Source of the DNA: Planococcus glaciei
GTDB lineage: Bacteria > Bacillota > Bacilli > Bacillales_A > Planococcaceae
Length of the DNA stretch: 64,000 bases
Reading direction: 5' to 3'
NCBI RefSeq assembly: GCF_900099655.1
Contig: NZ_FNDC01000008.1
Span: 107,308 to 171,307, forward strand
The stretch's first letter is position 1; each line of letters starts with the position of its first letter. Positions 27,364 to 35,558 of the stretch are shown piece after piece. The notes beneath the pieces are model-generated. The model saw only the letters and a program-made list of their open reading frames with translations, ran no database searches and was not told the origin of the DNA. Both the position numbers and the translations under genes were made by a program.

Positions 27364-28240
27364 ATGGAATTGAAAGAGATGCTGCAATTTATCCAAACCG
27401 CCATGCCGCACCTTACCATCCAGCAACTTGAAAAAAAGGCGAGGCTGGGAAAATGATATGGTTCTTATTAACAACCAGTTGGTATTCCGGTTTCCCAAAA
27501 CGGAACAAGTAACTGAATGTGTAAAAATTGAAACGCGTTTGCTTCATGACTTGCAGAAACAAACATCCTTGAATCTTAAAGTGCCTCAACCCACACTTTT
27601 ATATTGCAGCAAGCAGCAACTGGTGTGCAGTTGTTACGACTTGATTGAAGGAGATGCAGGGATTGATTCAAGGGAAGTCGCGTCGGAAGATAATGCACGG
27701 CGGCTTGGTGAGTTTTTAACGCAATTGCATGGCATGCCGGAGCCGGTTTATTTGCCAGTCCGGCATACCCGGCTGTTTTGGGAAAAATTTTACTGCGACA
27801 TTAAACAGCTGATTTTCCCGCAGCTCTCTATCGAAGAACGTCTGGACATCCAAGACACATTTGACCATTTTTTTGCAATATCCAGCGAGACGACAACAAG
27901 AACGGTCATTCACGGCAATCTGACCGCTTCGAATTTGCTAGTTGATGTAAAAAACAAACAAATCAATGGCGTGATCGACTTTGCCGATGCCCAAATCGGT
28001 GATCCTGCTTTCGATTTTGCAGGAATCTACTGGAATTACGGGGCAACGTTCACCCGAATGGCACTTGACCATTGCAACGGTTCAGCGGATAGAAAAAGCC
28101 TCTGGCAGCGAGTAGAGAAATTTTACGGGCTGCAGCCGGTTTTCCGCGAACTGCTCCGTGCAGTGAAGGAGAATGAAACAGTTCAATGGGAGCATGCTTT
28201 GGAGCGTTTCAAGAAATTAAAATCTGTGAAATCAACATGA
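27364..28240 (+). pseudogene. Aminoglycoside/choline-kinase-like phosphotransferase with +1 frameshift in an A7 run
   Basis: The main frame (from 27428 on) encodes GWENDMVLINNQLVFRFPKT, the N-lobe of APH-family kinases, then VIHGNLTASNLLVD (Brenner motif with catalytic Asn in place of the usual Asp, HGN) and GVIDFADAQIGDPAFDFA (DFG-equivalent). Its own N-terminus is truncated. In the preceding frame an ATG at 27364 encodes MELKEMLQFIQTAMPHLTIQ, the missing N-terminal helix, and runs into a stop after the seven A at 27431-27437. Removing one A joins the frames. Either a recent frameshift, an assembly error or slippage rescue is possible. Substrate (antibiotic or small metabolite) unknown. Confidence 0.75.
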
Positions 28241-28295
28241 TTTCGAAACTTTCTTGCTGGTGGCCCGTATTAGTAGAAAGAAAGAGGGGATTCAA

Positions 28296-28952
28296 ATGGA
28301 GCAATTTAAAGAAAAAGAAAGTTATGGAGATGTGAATCCGTTTACAGGCATCTGGCTGAAAACGAGAGAAACGGTCCGCTATGTGATTGAAGAAAAATCG
28401 ATGGGGTTTGTCATCCTCTTAATGATTTTATCCGGCATCAGCAGTGCCCTTGTCGGTGCTTTCGATTCGGAAATGAATCAAATGATGCCGGTATGGGGCA
28501 TCCTTTTAGGCTCCATCATTGCCGGGCCGATTTTTATCCTGTTGATTTATGCGATTATGGCTGGCGTTTATTTCATAACCGGCAAGCTGTTTAAAGGGAC
28601 CGGGACTTATACGGAACTTTTTAAAGCGACAGGCGCTGCGGCCATCCCGCAGATCTGGCTGCTTCCCGTGTATTTGATCTGGATATTGGCAGCCCCGGCA
28701 ACCTATTTTGCAGAACCGCTAGGAACGTCAGGCGGCGGTGGTGAACTGGTCATCACCCTGGTCGGCTCCGTTCTGATAACCATTGTGACGATCTGGAGCA
28801 TTTTCATCAACGCCAAAGCAATCGGGGAAGCGCACCGGATTTCCAGCTGGAAAGGCTTTTTCACCATCATGATTCCGTCGATCGTTATCGGAATTATCAT
28901 CGTTGCGATTGTGGTGCTGATCGCTATTCTGTTTATCGGATTATCCGCTTAA
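28296..28952 (+). CDS. Yip1-family membrane protein
   Basis: 218 residues with five hydrophobic helices at about 35-55, 70-95, 115-140, 155-180 and 190-215. The N-terminus NPFTGIWLKTRETVRYVIEEK and the first helix motif are typical of the bacterial Yip1/YIP1-like family (B. subtilis YteU/YhaN-type small membrane proteins are similar in shape). Function is not established in bacteria. AGAGGGGA precedes the ATG at 28296; the frame upstream to 28254 lacks a ribosome site. Confidence 0.75.
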   Translation: MEQFKEKESYGDVNPFTGIWLKTRETVRYVIEEKSMGFVILLMILSGISSALVGAFDSEMNQMMPVWGILLGSIIAGPIFILLIYAIMAGVYFITGKLFKGTGTYTELFKATGAAAIPQIWLLPVYLIWILAAPATYFAEPLGTSGGGGELVITLVGSVLITIVTIWSIFINAKAIGEAHRISSWKGFFTIMIPSIVIGIIIVAIVVLIAILFIGLSA

Positions 28953-28979
28953 AAAAGAAGACTTCGGTCTTCTTTTTTA
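28952..28979 (+). terminator. Terminator after the Yip1-family gene
   Basis: AAAAAAGAAGAC, CTTCGG-type loop, TCTTCTTTTTT. Same hairpin as at 10147. Confidence 0.85.
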
Positions 28980-29037
28980 ATTTAGGGATAAACTGAAGCC
29001 TTTACCGAATCAGTCATCCCCAAAAATCATCGCATAA

Positions 29038-29065
29038 TTGCAATCCTTTTTAGGAATGGTATAAT
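29038..29065 (+). promoter_or_regulatory. Promoter of the antitoxin RNA
   Basis: TTGCAA, 16 bases, TATAAT at 29060-29065, with TGG directly before the -10 box (extended -10). Confidence 0.7.
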
Positions 29066-29071
29066 GAATGG

Positions 29072-29213
29072 AGATCAGCACATAAAAAAGACCGCTGGGT
29101 GCTCGAACACCCAACGGCCAATAACAACGAGCATCGCTTCAAAGGCGATCGCATGTCAGTACCAAAGTAAACCGTACCTTATGCTGGGGAGCACAGGCGG
29201 TTTACTTTTTTTT
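29072..29213 (+). ncRNA. Antisense antitoxin RNA of a type I toxin-antitoxin locus (RatA/SR4-like)
   Basis: Predicted transcript from the extended -10 promoter at 29060 to a terminator (AAGTAAACCG, loop, CGGTTTACTT plus T-run) ending near 29213. It runs into the 3' end of the reverse-strand toxin gene and is complementary to the whole toxin mRNA tail, the arrangement known for TxpA/RatA and BsrG/SR4 in Bacillus. It contains no credible coding frame. About 140 nucleotides. Boundaries are inferred from the promoter and terminator only. Confidence 0.75.
29083..29119 (-). terminator. Terminator of the toxin mRNA
   Basis: On the reverse strand GGCCGTTGGGTG pairs with CACCCAGCGGTC and is followed by TTTTTTATG. 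The same stem forms a 5' hairpin in the antisense RNA. Confidence 0.8.
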
Positions 29214-29297
29214 CGAAAAAGTATATGACAACACTATGATTGAAACGATTAAGCCAGAAAAGCTAATCATCAATGTCAGTGCTTGAAAAACTGTCAT
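29202..29297 (-). CDS. Type I toxin, holin-like membrane peptide (TxpA/BsrG type)
   Basis: A 31-residue peptide: MTVFQALTLMISFSGLIVSI, then IVLSYTFSKKK. It has the MTVF/MTVY start, a single membrane helix (about 5-25) and a Lys-rich tail of the family annotated as putative holin-like toxin in Firmicutes. AAAGGAGGTG lies eight bases upstream, an unusually strong site, as is usual for these toxins. The last 10 codons overlap the convergent antisense RNA. A long leader of about 85 bases runs from the promoter near 29390. Peptides of this type insert in the membrane and arrest growth when the antitoxin RNA is lost. Confidence 0.85.
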   Translation of the reverse strand: MTVFQALTLMISFSGLIVSIIVLSYTFSKKK

Positions 29298-29384
29298 TTG
29301 CATCACCTCCTTTCCCGTTCAGCAAAAACTGATTGGAAAGTGAGACATGCAACCGCCTATGAACATCCACTAATTGCTACCTCT

Positions 29385-29412
29385 CTAATTATACCATACA
29401 CACGTTCCCGTA
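29385..29412 (-). promoter_or_regulatory. Toxin promoter
   Basis: Reverse strand TATGGTATAAT (TATAAT at 29388-29393) is an extended -10 box; the -35 region is weak. Confidence 0.55.
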
Positions 29413-29456
29413 TTGAGGGAATTCTAAAAACAATAGTCAATGATTTTGAAGATAAA

Positions 29457-29501
29457 AGCCGGCAAGATTGAGTGTAGATCTCAATCTTGCCAGCTTTTTT
29501 T
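29457..29501. terminator. Strong hairpin to the right of the toxin promoter
   Basis: GGCAAGATTGAG and CTCAATCTTGCC, extended by AAGC/GCTT around a mismatch, then seven T on the + strand and A-rich on the other. No intact + strand gene precedes it, so it may mark a lost gene or insulate the toxin locus. Confidence 0.75.
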
Positions 29502-29675
29502 GGGTTAACTGCGAAAGGAGAAGGAAGAAGAAAAACTAAAGACAAAATCAACGAAAAGATTAAGCGCAGAACGGGCATTTATTGCCATGGAATACCACAG
29601 CATCGTTTATTGCCAAATGGGAAGGCAGCAAAAGAACAAAAGAAAGGAGAAGATTTGCATAGAGTTGCTAAATGG

Positions 29676-29724
29676 TTCAAAAAAAGGTGAGAAAAGAGTA
29701 ATAAATGTAGGTAGCTACATAAGG
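29676..29724 (+). promoter_or_regulatory. Promoter plus PadR-type operator (module 2)
   Basis: TTCAAA, 17 bases, TAATAA (29699-29704), then ATGTAG-GTAG-CTACAT (29705-29720) and AAGG. It is upstream of the MBL-fold gene at 29860 and matches module 1 at 27272 base for base except for the loop and the last base of the -10 box. Confidence 0.6.
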
Positions 29725-29859
29725 AATTATAAAACAAATTCAAACCCGCTTTTAAGAATGGAAAACCCAGCAAAAAATGAAGGACTACCCGTGCTATGAG
29801 AAGAATCTTTAAAAGAGGGACAGACATTCAAGCTTTTGAAAGAGAAAGAAGGGGAATTG

Positions 29860-30657
29860 ATGATCGAAGTCTACCAAAAAGAAAACGTGGTTTGTGTGGA
29901 AGGTACGATTGAAAGTTTTGGCCGAAAAGTTTATGTCTATCTGGTTGATGGGATGCTGGTGGACACAGGACCGGAAAAGCTTCAAGATGAACTGATCCGC
30001 TTTTACAAAGAATATCCGGTGGAACTGGTGGCACTTACGCATAGCCACGAAGACCATACCGGAACAGCCGCTTGGATTCAGGAACATCTCAACATCCCCA
30101 TTTATTTGCATCCACAAAGCATCCAGCTTTGCGAGCAGCCTGGAGTTTACCCGGAATACCGCCAGCAGACCTGGGGCAGCCGAAAAGCGTTCCAAGCCTT
30201 GCCGCTTCCGGAAACGATCCGTTCCCGCAGCCAGGAGTGGACTGTCATCTCGACGCCAGGGCATGCAGACGACCACGTCTCTTTTCTGAACGAAAAAATG
30301 GGGCAGCTGTTTTCCGGGGATTTGTTTGTTGCCCCTAAAACGAAAGTCATCATGGACAGCGAATCGATTCCGCTCATTATGGATTCCCTCCGCAAGCTGC
30401 TGCAGTATGATTTTGACTCATTATTTTGCAGCCATTCCGGCTATTTTGAAAACGGACGGGAGATGATTGAGAAAAAGCTGCACAATCTTGAAAACCTGAC
30501 GTTGAAAGTCCGATCCTTAAGCGAAGACGGCTTGTCGGTCGACGAAATCAAGCAGAAGATTTTTCCACTTGATTACCCCATTATCGGCTTTTCAGAAAAC
30601 CAGTGGGATTCCCGGCATATTGTCCGTTCCATTCTAGAAGGCCAACCATCCAACTAA
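29860..30657 (+). CDS. MBL-fold metallo-hydrolase
   Basis: 265 residues. Metal motif THSHEDHTGTA (about residues 58-68), His in STPGHADDHVSF (about 145), Asp in LFSGDLFVAPK (about 165) and late His in FCSHSGYFENG (about 205). The N-terminus reads VYVYLVDGMLVDTGPE, the usual first beta strands. The C-terminal helices carry DEIKQKIFPLDYP, as in Bacillus MBL proteins similar to hydroxyacylglutathione hydrolase relatives. The ATG at 29860 follows GAAGGGGA. Context suggests control by the operator at 29705. Substrate unknown. Confidence 0.85.
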   Translation: MIEVYQKENVVCVEGTIESFGRKVYVYLVDGMLVDTGPEKLQDELIRFYKEYPVELVALTHSHEDHTGTAAWIQEHLNIPIYLHPQSIQLCEQPGVYPEYRQQTWGSRKAFQALPLPETIRSRSQEWTVISTPGHADDHVSFLNEKMGQLFSGDLFVAPKTKVIMDSESIPLIMDSLRKLLQYDFDSLFCSHSGYFENGREMIEKKLHNLENLTLKVRSLSEDGLSVDEIKQKIFPLDYPIIGFSENQWDSRHIVRSILEGQPSN

Positions 30658-30699
30658 ATAGAAATCAGTTTTTGGAACTACCGATTGGAGAGGTTTTTT

Positions 30700-31209
30700 T
30701 TGATCACATTAATTGAAAGCGACCGTTTGCTGCTGCGGGTCTTTACTATTCAAGATGCAAACGCCGCAGAACGCTTCTGGGGCGATTCCGAAGTAATGGC
30801 CGATTCAGGCGGAGCCACGCCGTTAGAAGCACTTCCACGCGTTTTAGAGAGCTACCAGCGCTGCCATATGGAAAACGGGCTTTCCGTATACGGCGTCATC
30901 GAAAAGGCATCCGGAAAGCTGATCGGCGCAGCCGGCTTTAATGTCCAGGGTTCGCTGGAACAAGTGGAATTGCTGTATCATTTTGCAAAAAACAGCTGGG
31001 GGAAAGGCTATGCGACCGAAGCCGCTTTACTGTGTGTGCAATTGGCCAAAGCGCATCCCACTGTTCGAATGATTACAGCTTCTGCTGCACCGGCGCACGA
31101 AAGCTCCATTCATGTGCTCCGAAAAGCCGGCCTGCAGTTTGTCGAAACGCAGTGGTTTGATGACACCCAGCAAGAAGAACCGTATTTTGAACTGGCCGTG
31201 AATGATTGA
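30700..31209 (+). CDS. GNAT acetyltransferase (RimJ/RimL type)
   Basis: 169 residues from a TTG at 30700 that follows GGAGAGG and a run of eight T; the earlier TTG at 30685 overlaps the ribosome site. The sequence begins ITLIESDRLLLRVFTIQDANAAERFW, the RimJ/RimL opening, and motif A is YHFAKNSWGKGYATEAALL. VRMITASAAPAHESSIHVLRKAGLQF is the motif B region. These enzymes acetylate N-termini or small amines. It follows the MBL-fold gene by 42 bases and may be co-transcribed. Confidence 0.82.
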   Translation: MITLIESDRLLLRVFTIQDANAAERFWGDSEVMADSGGATPLEALPRVLESYQRCHMENGLSVYGVIEKASGKLIGAAGFNVQGSLEQVELLYHFAKNSWGKGYATEAALLCVQLAKAHPTVRMITASAAPAHESSIHVLRKAGLQFVETQWFDDTQQEEPYFELAVND

Positions 31210-31268
31210 CCACCAAATCTGTCGCCCCGTTTAAAGTCATACAAGAGATATCGCATTGAAAATTAACT

Positions 31269-31291
31269 GGACCTTCCATAGGTCTTTTTTT
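31269..31291 (+). terminator. Short terminator after the GNAT gene
   Basis: GACCT, five-base loop, AGGTC, then seven T. Confidence 0.6.
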
Positions 31292-31427
31292 ATGGAAACC
31301 CGGAATTGTAAATTTTGCTGATTTCACTGGGCACAGCAAAACGAATCGGGCAATGTTTGCTATACTAGGTAAATGAACTTTTCTTATTTATTATTGCGAC
31401 TATTTCCTTCCTGAAAGGAGACTGCGA

Positions 31428-33434
31428 ATGGTTTATGCAATTCTGCTCTTAGAAGTGCTGCTCATCACCGTTTTCATTTATTTTGTCAGCGGGCGTTTGA
31501 TGGGGGCACAAGTCAATTTCACGAAACGGGTGCTGTCGGTCGTGCTCGGTGTGTCGCTGACGACCTTTGTGTACTGGTACTCTTATTTGCGCTATACCGA
31601 TTATTTATCCGAGAGTGTGCTGAATACCGCAACGGACGTCAGCACGATTGTTTGGGTCGGCAGCATCCTGTTGATCTCAATGCTCTTGTACTTGCTCTTT
31701 GAATTGTTCGATCCGATTGAACTGGGTGCTAAAGGAGAACGCATCACCGGCCGGAAGTTCATTTTTAAGCGCCTGCAGCACCAATGGCGCCGGCAAAAAC
31801 GGCTGCGCGAAGTGGTGGAAATCGCCCTCCGCAACGGGATTTCGAGAGCGCTGAAATACGCCAGGCACCGGGAAAACGACCGGGAACTGGCAATCGCGTT
31901 CCGGGATACGCTGGAACAAAGCGGCGGGATCTTCATCAAGTTCGGCCAAGTGCTCTCCACGCGCACCGAGCTGTTTCCGCCCGCGTTTGTCGAAGAACTG
32001 GGCACGTTGCAGCAACGGGTAAGACCGCTGCCGAACAGCCAGGTCCAGGACATTTTGGAAGCCTCCCTCGGCGGACGCTTTGAAGAAGTGTTTTCTTCCT
32101 TTGACATGGAACCGCTCGCCGCTGCATCTATCGGGCAAGTGCATAAAGCCGTCTTGAAGAAAGACAACCGGCACGTCGTGGTGAAATTGCTGCGGCCGGA
32201 AATCAAACGCATCATGCGCGATGATCTGAACATTCTGGTGGAATTTGCAGAATGGGTGTCGAACCGCTCCGCGTGGGCTGAAAACCTCGGGTTCCGTGAA
32301 CTGGCAATCGGTTTCGCGGCAGGCCTGCGGGAAGAAATCAATTTCAACATCGAAATTCGCAACACGATTCAAATTACGAATGCCATGAAGAACAGTCCAT
32401 ACCGAGTGCGCATTCCGCATGTCTATACCGAATACAGCAGCGACAAGCTGATTGTCATGGAATACGTGGAAGGCAAAAGCATCGCCCAAGGCAGCCGCGT
32501 CTTCCACCAGTTTGGCAGCAACGAAAAAGATTTCGCCCGCACCGTGTTGTTTTCGTTTTTCGAACAAATGCTGGATTCCGGCATTTTCCATGCGGATCCG
32601 CATCCGGGCAACATCTTTATCGATGAACAGGACGGCAAACCGATTCTGCTCGATTTCGGGGCAGTGGGCAGACTTGCTTCTCCGCAGCAGGAAGGGCTCA
32701 GTTTGTTCATCATCGGGGTGCAGCAAGGCGATGCAAGCGTCATTTACGACTCGATTATGCTGCTGGTGGAAGACAATCAGCAAATCGACCGCCACCGGTT
32801 TGAACAGGCGATCGGGCAGATTCTGTTGAAGATTTCCTACGTCCACCGGATTCCGACAACCGAACTGATCCACTCCTTGTTTGACCTGGTGCGCGATTTC
32901 GGGCTGTCGTTCTATCCGTCTGTCGGAACGGCGCTCCGTTCACTCATTACGCTCGACGGCACGCTGCATACCATCGATCCGACATTTGATATGTTCACAG
33001 AAGCCAAAACGTTTGCCCAGAAGTACAAATCGGATTTCCTGAAAAAGCCGTTCAAAGAACCGAAAGCCGTGAAAGACCGGCTGGAAAGCGAACTGGCTCT
33101 CGTAATCCCGGAACTGGTCCGGTTGCCCAAGCGATTGGACCGGCTGGTGGAACGGGTGGAGAGCGGCAAGATCATCCTGCATCACGACGTGTTCTCCGAC
33201 CGGCACAACGCCAATTTCATCACACAGATGTTTTCGCGCCTGGTGCTGCTGCTGACGGGCATCACATTCGGCTTGATTTCATCCGCATTGCTGGCAATTG
33301 CCCAATTCATCAATACCGCCTATGCGGTGTACTTGAATACCGCAGCTTATACCGGATTGTTCCTGTGCGTCATTTTGCTTGTCCGGTTATCGGTGCAAGC
33401 GATACGCGATATGAAACGCAGCAACGACATCTGA
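31428..33434 (+). CDS. AarF/UbiB (ABC1) atypical kinase family protein with N-terminal membrane domain
   Basis: 668 residues, about 100 longer than the usual Firmicutes member. Three hydrophobic segments (about 3-22, 36-56, 72-95) precede the kinase-like core; two more (about 605-630, 635-660) end the protein. Core motifs: GGIFIKFGQVLSTR (KxGQ motif), AAASIGQVHKAVL (Ala-rich loop replacing the Gly-loop), VVVKLLRP (Lys), GIFHADPHPGNIFI and LLDFGAVGRL. The family controls ubiquinone/menaquinone biosynthesis or lipid homeostasis through ATPase activity. A TATACT at about 31361 may be its -10 box; GAAAGGAG precedes the ATG. Confidence 0.88.
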   Translation: MVYAILLLEVLLITVFIYFVSGRLMGAQVNFTKRVLSVVLGVSLTTFVYWYSYLRYTDYLSESVLNTATDVSTIVWVGSILLISMLLYLLFELFDPIELGAKGERITGRKFIFKRLQHQWRRQKRLREVVEIALRNGISRALKYARHRENDRELAIAFRDTLEQSGGIFIKFGQVLSTRTELFPPAFVEELGTLQQRVRPLPNSQVQDILEASLGGRFEEVFSSFDMEPLAAASIGQVHKAVLKKDNRHVVVKLLRPEIKRIMRDDLNILVEFAEWVSNRSAWAENLGFRELAIGFAAGLREEINFNIEIRNTIQITNAMKNSPYRVRIPHVYTEYSSDKLIVMEYVEGKSIAQGSRVFHQFGSNEKDFARTVLFSFFEQMLDSGIFHADPHPGNIFIDEQDGKPILLDFGAVGRLASPQQEGLSLFIIGVQQGDASVIYDSIMLLVEDNQQIDRHRFEQAIGQILLKISYVHRIPTTELIHSLFDLVRDFGLSFYPSVGTALRSLITLDGTLHTIDPTFDMFTEAKTFAQKYKSDFLKKPFKEPKAVKDRLESELALVIPELVRLPKRLDRLVERVESGKIILHHDVFSDRHNANFITQMFSRLVLLLTGITFGLISSALLAIAQFINTAYAVYLNTAAYTGLFLCVILLVRLSVQAIRDMKRSNDI

Positions 33435-33438
33435 CACG

Positions 33439-33475
33439 AAAGCCATTCAGCCTTAAGGGCTGGATGGCTTTTATT
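33439..33475 (+). terminator. Terminator after the AarF-like gene
   Basis: AAAGCCAT.CAGCC pairs with GGCTG.ATGGCTTT, followed by TATT. Confidence 0.75.
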
Positions 33476-33488
33476 CTGCTGAACAATA

Positions 33489-33519
33489 AGTTGACTTGGT
33501 CAACTACCCATACTACTCT
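33489..33519 (+). promoter_or_regulatory. Promoter overlapped by a MarR-type palindrome
   Basis: AGTTGAC-TTG-GTCAACT (33489-33505) is a perfect 7-3-7 palindrome. It contains the -35 TTGACT; 17 bases later lies TACTCT as a weak -10. The next gene encodes a MarR-domain protein, so autorepression is likely. Confidence 0.65.
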
Positions 33520-33559
33520 TTAGATACATAAATCCTGTAGAAATAAAGGAGGGCTAAGG

Positions 33560-34486
33560 ATGGCAGACCTGACAAAGATCGAAGAGATTCGCCGGTTCAA
33601 CCGGCACTACGCCAATATTCTCGGGAAAGTGGACCAGAAAATCTACCATAAGCCGTATCCGTTAAGCGAAGCCCGCGTCCTTGCTGAGCTCTACGGAAAA
33701 ACCGGCATCACCGCAACGGAAATCCGTGAGAAACTGGGGATTGACCGGGGCTATATGAGCCGAATCGTCCAGAAATTCGAAGACGACAAGCTCATTGCCA
33801 AAAAACAAGCGCCTTACGACAAACGGCAGCATTTGCTTCACTTGACCGGCTACGGAGAAAACGTTCATTTGGCCTTAGTGGGCGAAGCCAATAAAGAAGT
33901 TGCAAAGATGATTGCTTCGCTGACGCCGAAGCAACTGGAGCAATTGACAGGTGCCATGCATACGGTGGAGAAATTACTGAACCATGAAGCGCCGCAAGCG
34001 CCGCGCGTCCATATCCGGCCGTTTCAGCCCGGGGAACTGGGGTATGTTTCTTATCTGCACGGCCGTCTTTACAAAAAGACCTACGGCTTTAGTGAGCTCT
34101 TTGAATACTACGTTATGAAGGGCTTATCGGAATTTCTGGTGGACCGGCAAGGCGACGAATTGTGGATTGCGGAAGTGGACGGGGAAATCGCGGGTTCGAT
34201 TGCCATTGCACGCGCAGAGGGCCATACCGCTCAATTGAGATGGTTTGTGATCGATGAACAGTTCCAGGGGCTCGGCATCGGCAAGAGCCTGATGGACACA
34301 GCGCTGGCGTTTTGCCAGACGCAGAACTACCGCCATGTTTTCTTATGGACTGTCAACATCCTTGAAGCCGCACGCCACCTGTATGGCAAATACGGGTTTG
34401 AACGGACCGCGCAAAAACCGAATGCCGAATGGACCGATCAAGAATTGATCGAAGAACGTTGGGATCTGGAGATGGATTCTCATTAA
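33560..34486 (+). CDS. MarR-family regulator fused to a GNAT acetyltransferase
   Basis: 308 residues. Residues 1-145 form a MarR winged helix (LSEARVLAELYGKTGITATEIREKLGIDRGYMSRIVQKFEDDKLIAKK, then the beta-wing DKRQHLLHLTGYG). Residues 150-308 form a GNAT domain with motif A WFVIDEQFQGLGIGKSLMDTALAF and motif B FLWTVNILEAARHLYGKYGF. Such bifunctional fusions are a recognised family; the acetylated ligand is not known, but acetylation could remove the inducer. GGAGGG precedes the ATG. Confidence 0.88.
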   Translation: MADLTKIEEIRRFNRHYANILGKVDQKIYHKPYPLSEARVLAELYGKTGITATEIREKLGIDRGYMSRIVQKFEDDKLIAKKQAPYDKRQHLLHLTGYGENVHLALVGEANKEVAKMIASLTPKQLEQLTGAMHTVEKLLNHEAPQAPRVHIRPFQPGELGYVSYLHGRLYKKTYGFSELFEYYVMKGLSEFLVDRQGDELWIAEVDGEIAGSIAIARAEGHTAQLRWFVIDEQFQGLGIGKSLMDTALAFCQTQNYRHVFLWTVNILEAARHLYGKYGFERTAQKPNAEWTDQELIEERWDLEMDSH

Positions 34487-34533
34487 AGATGGCACCCGGT
34501 TATCAACCAAGTGCCGCAAAGGAATTTTTTCTC

Positions 34534-35064
34534 TTATCGTTTGGTATTTCGTAAAATTACTCTCACCGGAATCAGTATCGTATAAAGAATTTTTTGGACG
34601 ATCCAAGGCGGCTTAGTCACTCGGATGTCATCTTGATGCTGGAGCCCGAGGTGTGATGTAATCAAAAGAGGCGGCATCCCGTTATTGTCCAGCTTTCCCG
34701 CATTGGCTAGAGCAAAATAAGATCTTAAGAACTGTTCGATTGTTAAAGCCGGCGTAAACCGTTGGATCGTATGAGCTTCCATTGGGCCTTCATTCCAAAA
34801 ATAGTGGGGGACCCCTGGCGGAATGACGATTGTTTCTCCCGCTTTAACGATTTGGACACGGCCGTTGATTGAAAAGCGCACTTCGCCAGACAGCACTTCA
34901 GCCGAGCTTTCTTGTTTCGGATGAATATGCTCCGGTTCTTTTTCAGTTGACGGAGGATTAAACGTTTCAATTTCCAGTAACTGTCCGTTTGTATCTTTTG
35001 CCGTTTGACGGAAAATCATGCGTTGGCCTGAGCGCAGATTGGTAATGGTTTGTTGTGGCGCCAT
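34534..35064 (-). CDS. Cupin-domain protein
   Basis: 176 residues. Cupin motif 1 is EHIHPKQESSAEVLSGEVRFSING (about residues 45-70; two His and a Glu as metal ligands) and motif 2 is AGETIVIPPGVPHYFWNEGP (about 80-100). The C-terminal third contains a hydrophobic segment near IVQKILYTILIPVRVILR, possibly a membrane anchor. The ATG at 35064 is eight bases after AAGGAGG. Substrate unknown. Divergent from the GNAT gene at 35142. Confidence 0.78.
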   Translation of the reverse strand: MAPQQTITNLRSGQRMIFRQTAKDTNGQLLEIETFNPPSTEKEPEHIHPKQESSAEVLSGEVRFSINGRVQIVKAGETIVIPPGVPHYFWNEGPMEAHTIQRFTPALTIEQFLRSYFALANAGKLDNNGMPPLLITSHLGLQHQDDIRVTKPPWIVQKILYTILIPVRVILRNTKR

Positions 35065-35141
35065 TTTTCTCACCTCCTTGATTTACTAATTTGGCTATAT
35101 ATAGATCAACTACAATAGAAAAAAACAGGAGAGTGAATTTT

Positions 35142-35558
35142 ATGGAGTTCTCAATAGATGTTCGGATTACGATAGAACCGCCAGCGAAATTTGAAGAAGT
35201 TTACCAGCTGTACCGAGAGTTAGAGTGGGATTCGCTTGGCCTGACAGTTGTTGAGCTGCAGAAAATGTGCCAGCAAAGCTGGTACGTGCTGTATGCGTAC
35301 CAAGGCAGTGAGTTGGTTGGAATGGGACGGATTATCTCAGATGGCGTAATTACCGGATTGATCTGCGGAGTCGGTGTTTTGCCAAGCTCTCAAGGTGTTG
35401 GCATCGGACGCATGCTGGTGAATGGCCTGATTGAGCAATGCGACCGGCACCGGATCATTCCGCAGTTGATGTGTCATGAGAACTTGGAGTCTTATTATGA
35501 GACTTCAGGATTTAAAAAATTTACGATCGGCATGACAAAAGCACGTAAAGAAGGGTAA
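35142..35558 (+). CDS. GNAT family N-acetyltransferase
   Basis: 138 residues from an ATG preceded by CAGGAGAG; the frame upstream to 35091 overlaps the divergent promoter region. Motif A is CGVGVLPSSQGVGIGRMLVNGLIEQ and motif B MCHENLESYYETSGFKKF, close to the YitI/PA4866-like small GNATs. No acceptor can be named. Confidence 0.78.
   Translation: MEFSIDVRITIEPPAKFEEVYQLYRELEWDSLGLTVVELQKMCQQSWYVLYAYQGSELVGMGRIISDGVITGLICGVGVLPSSQGVGIGRMLVNGLIEQCDRHRIIPQLMCHENLESYYETSGFKKFTIGMTKARKEG

Noticed and set aside
31677..32873. 398-codon reverse-strand frame opposite the AarF-like gene
   Set aside because: The + strand frame carries all family motifs; the antisense product is His/Phe/Gln-rich shadow sequence.
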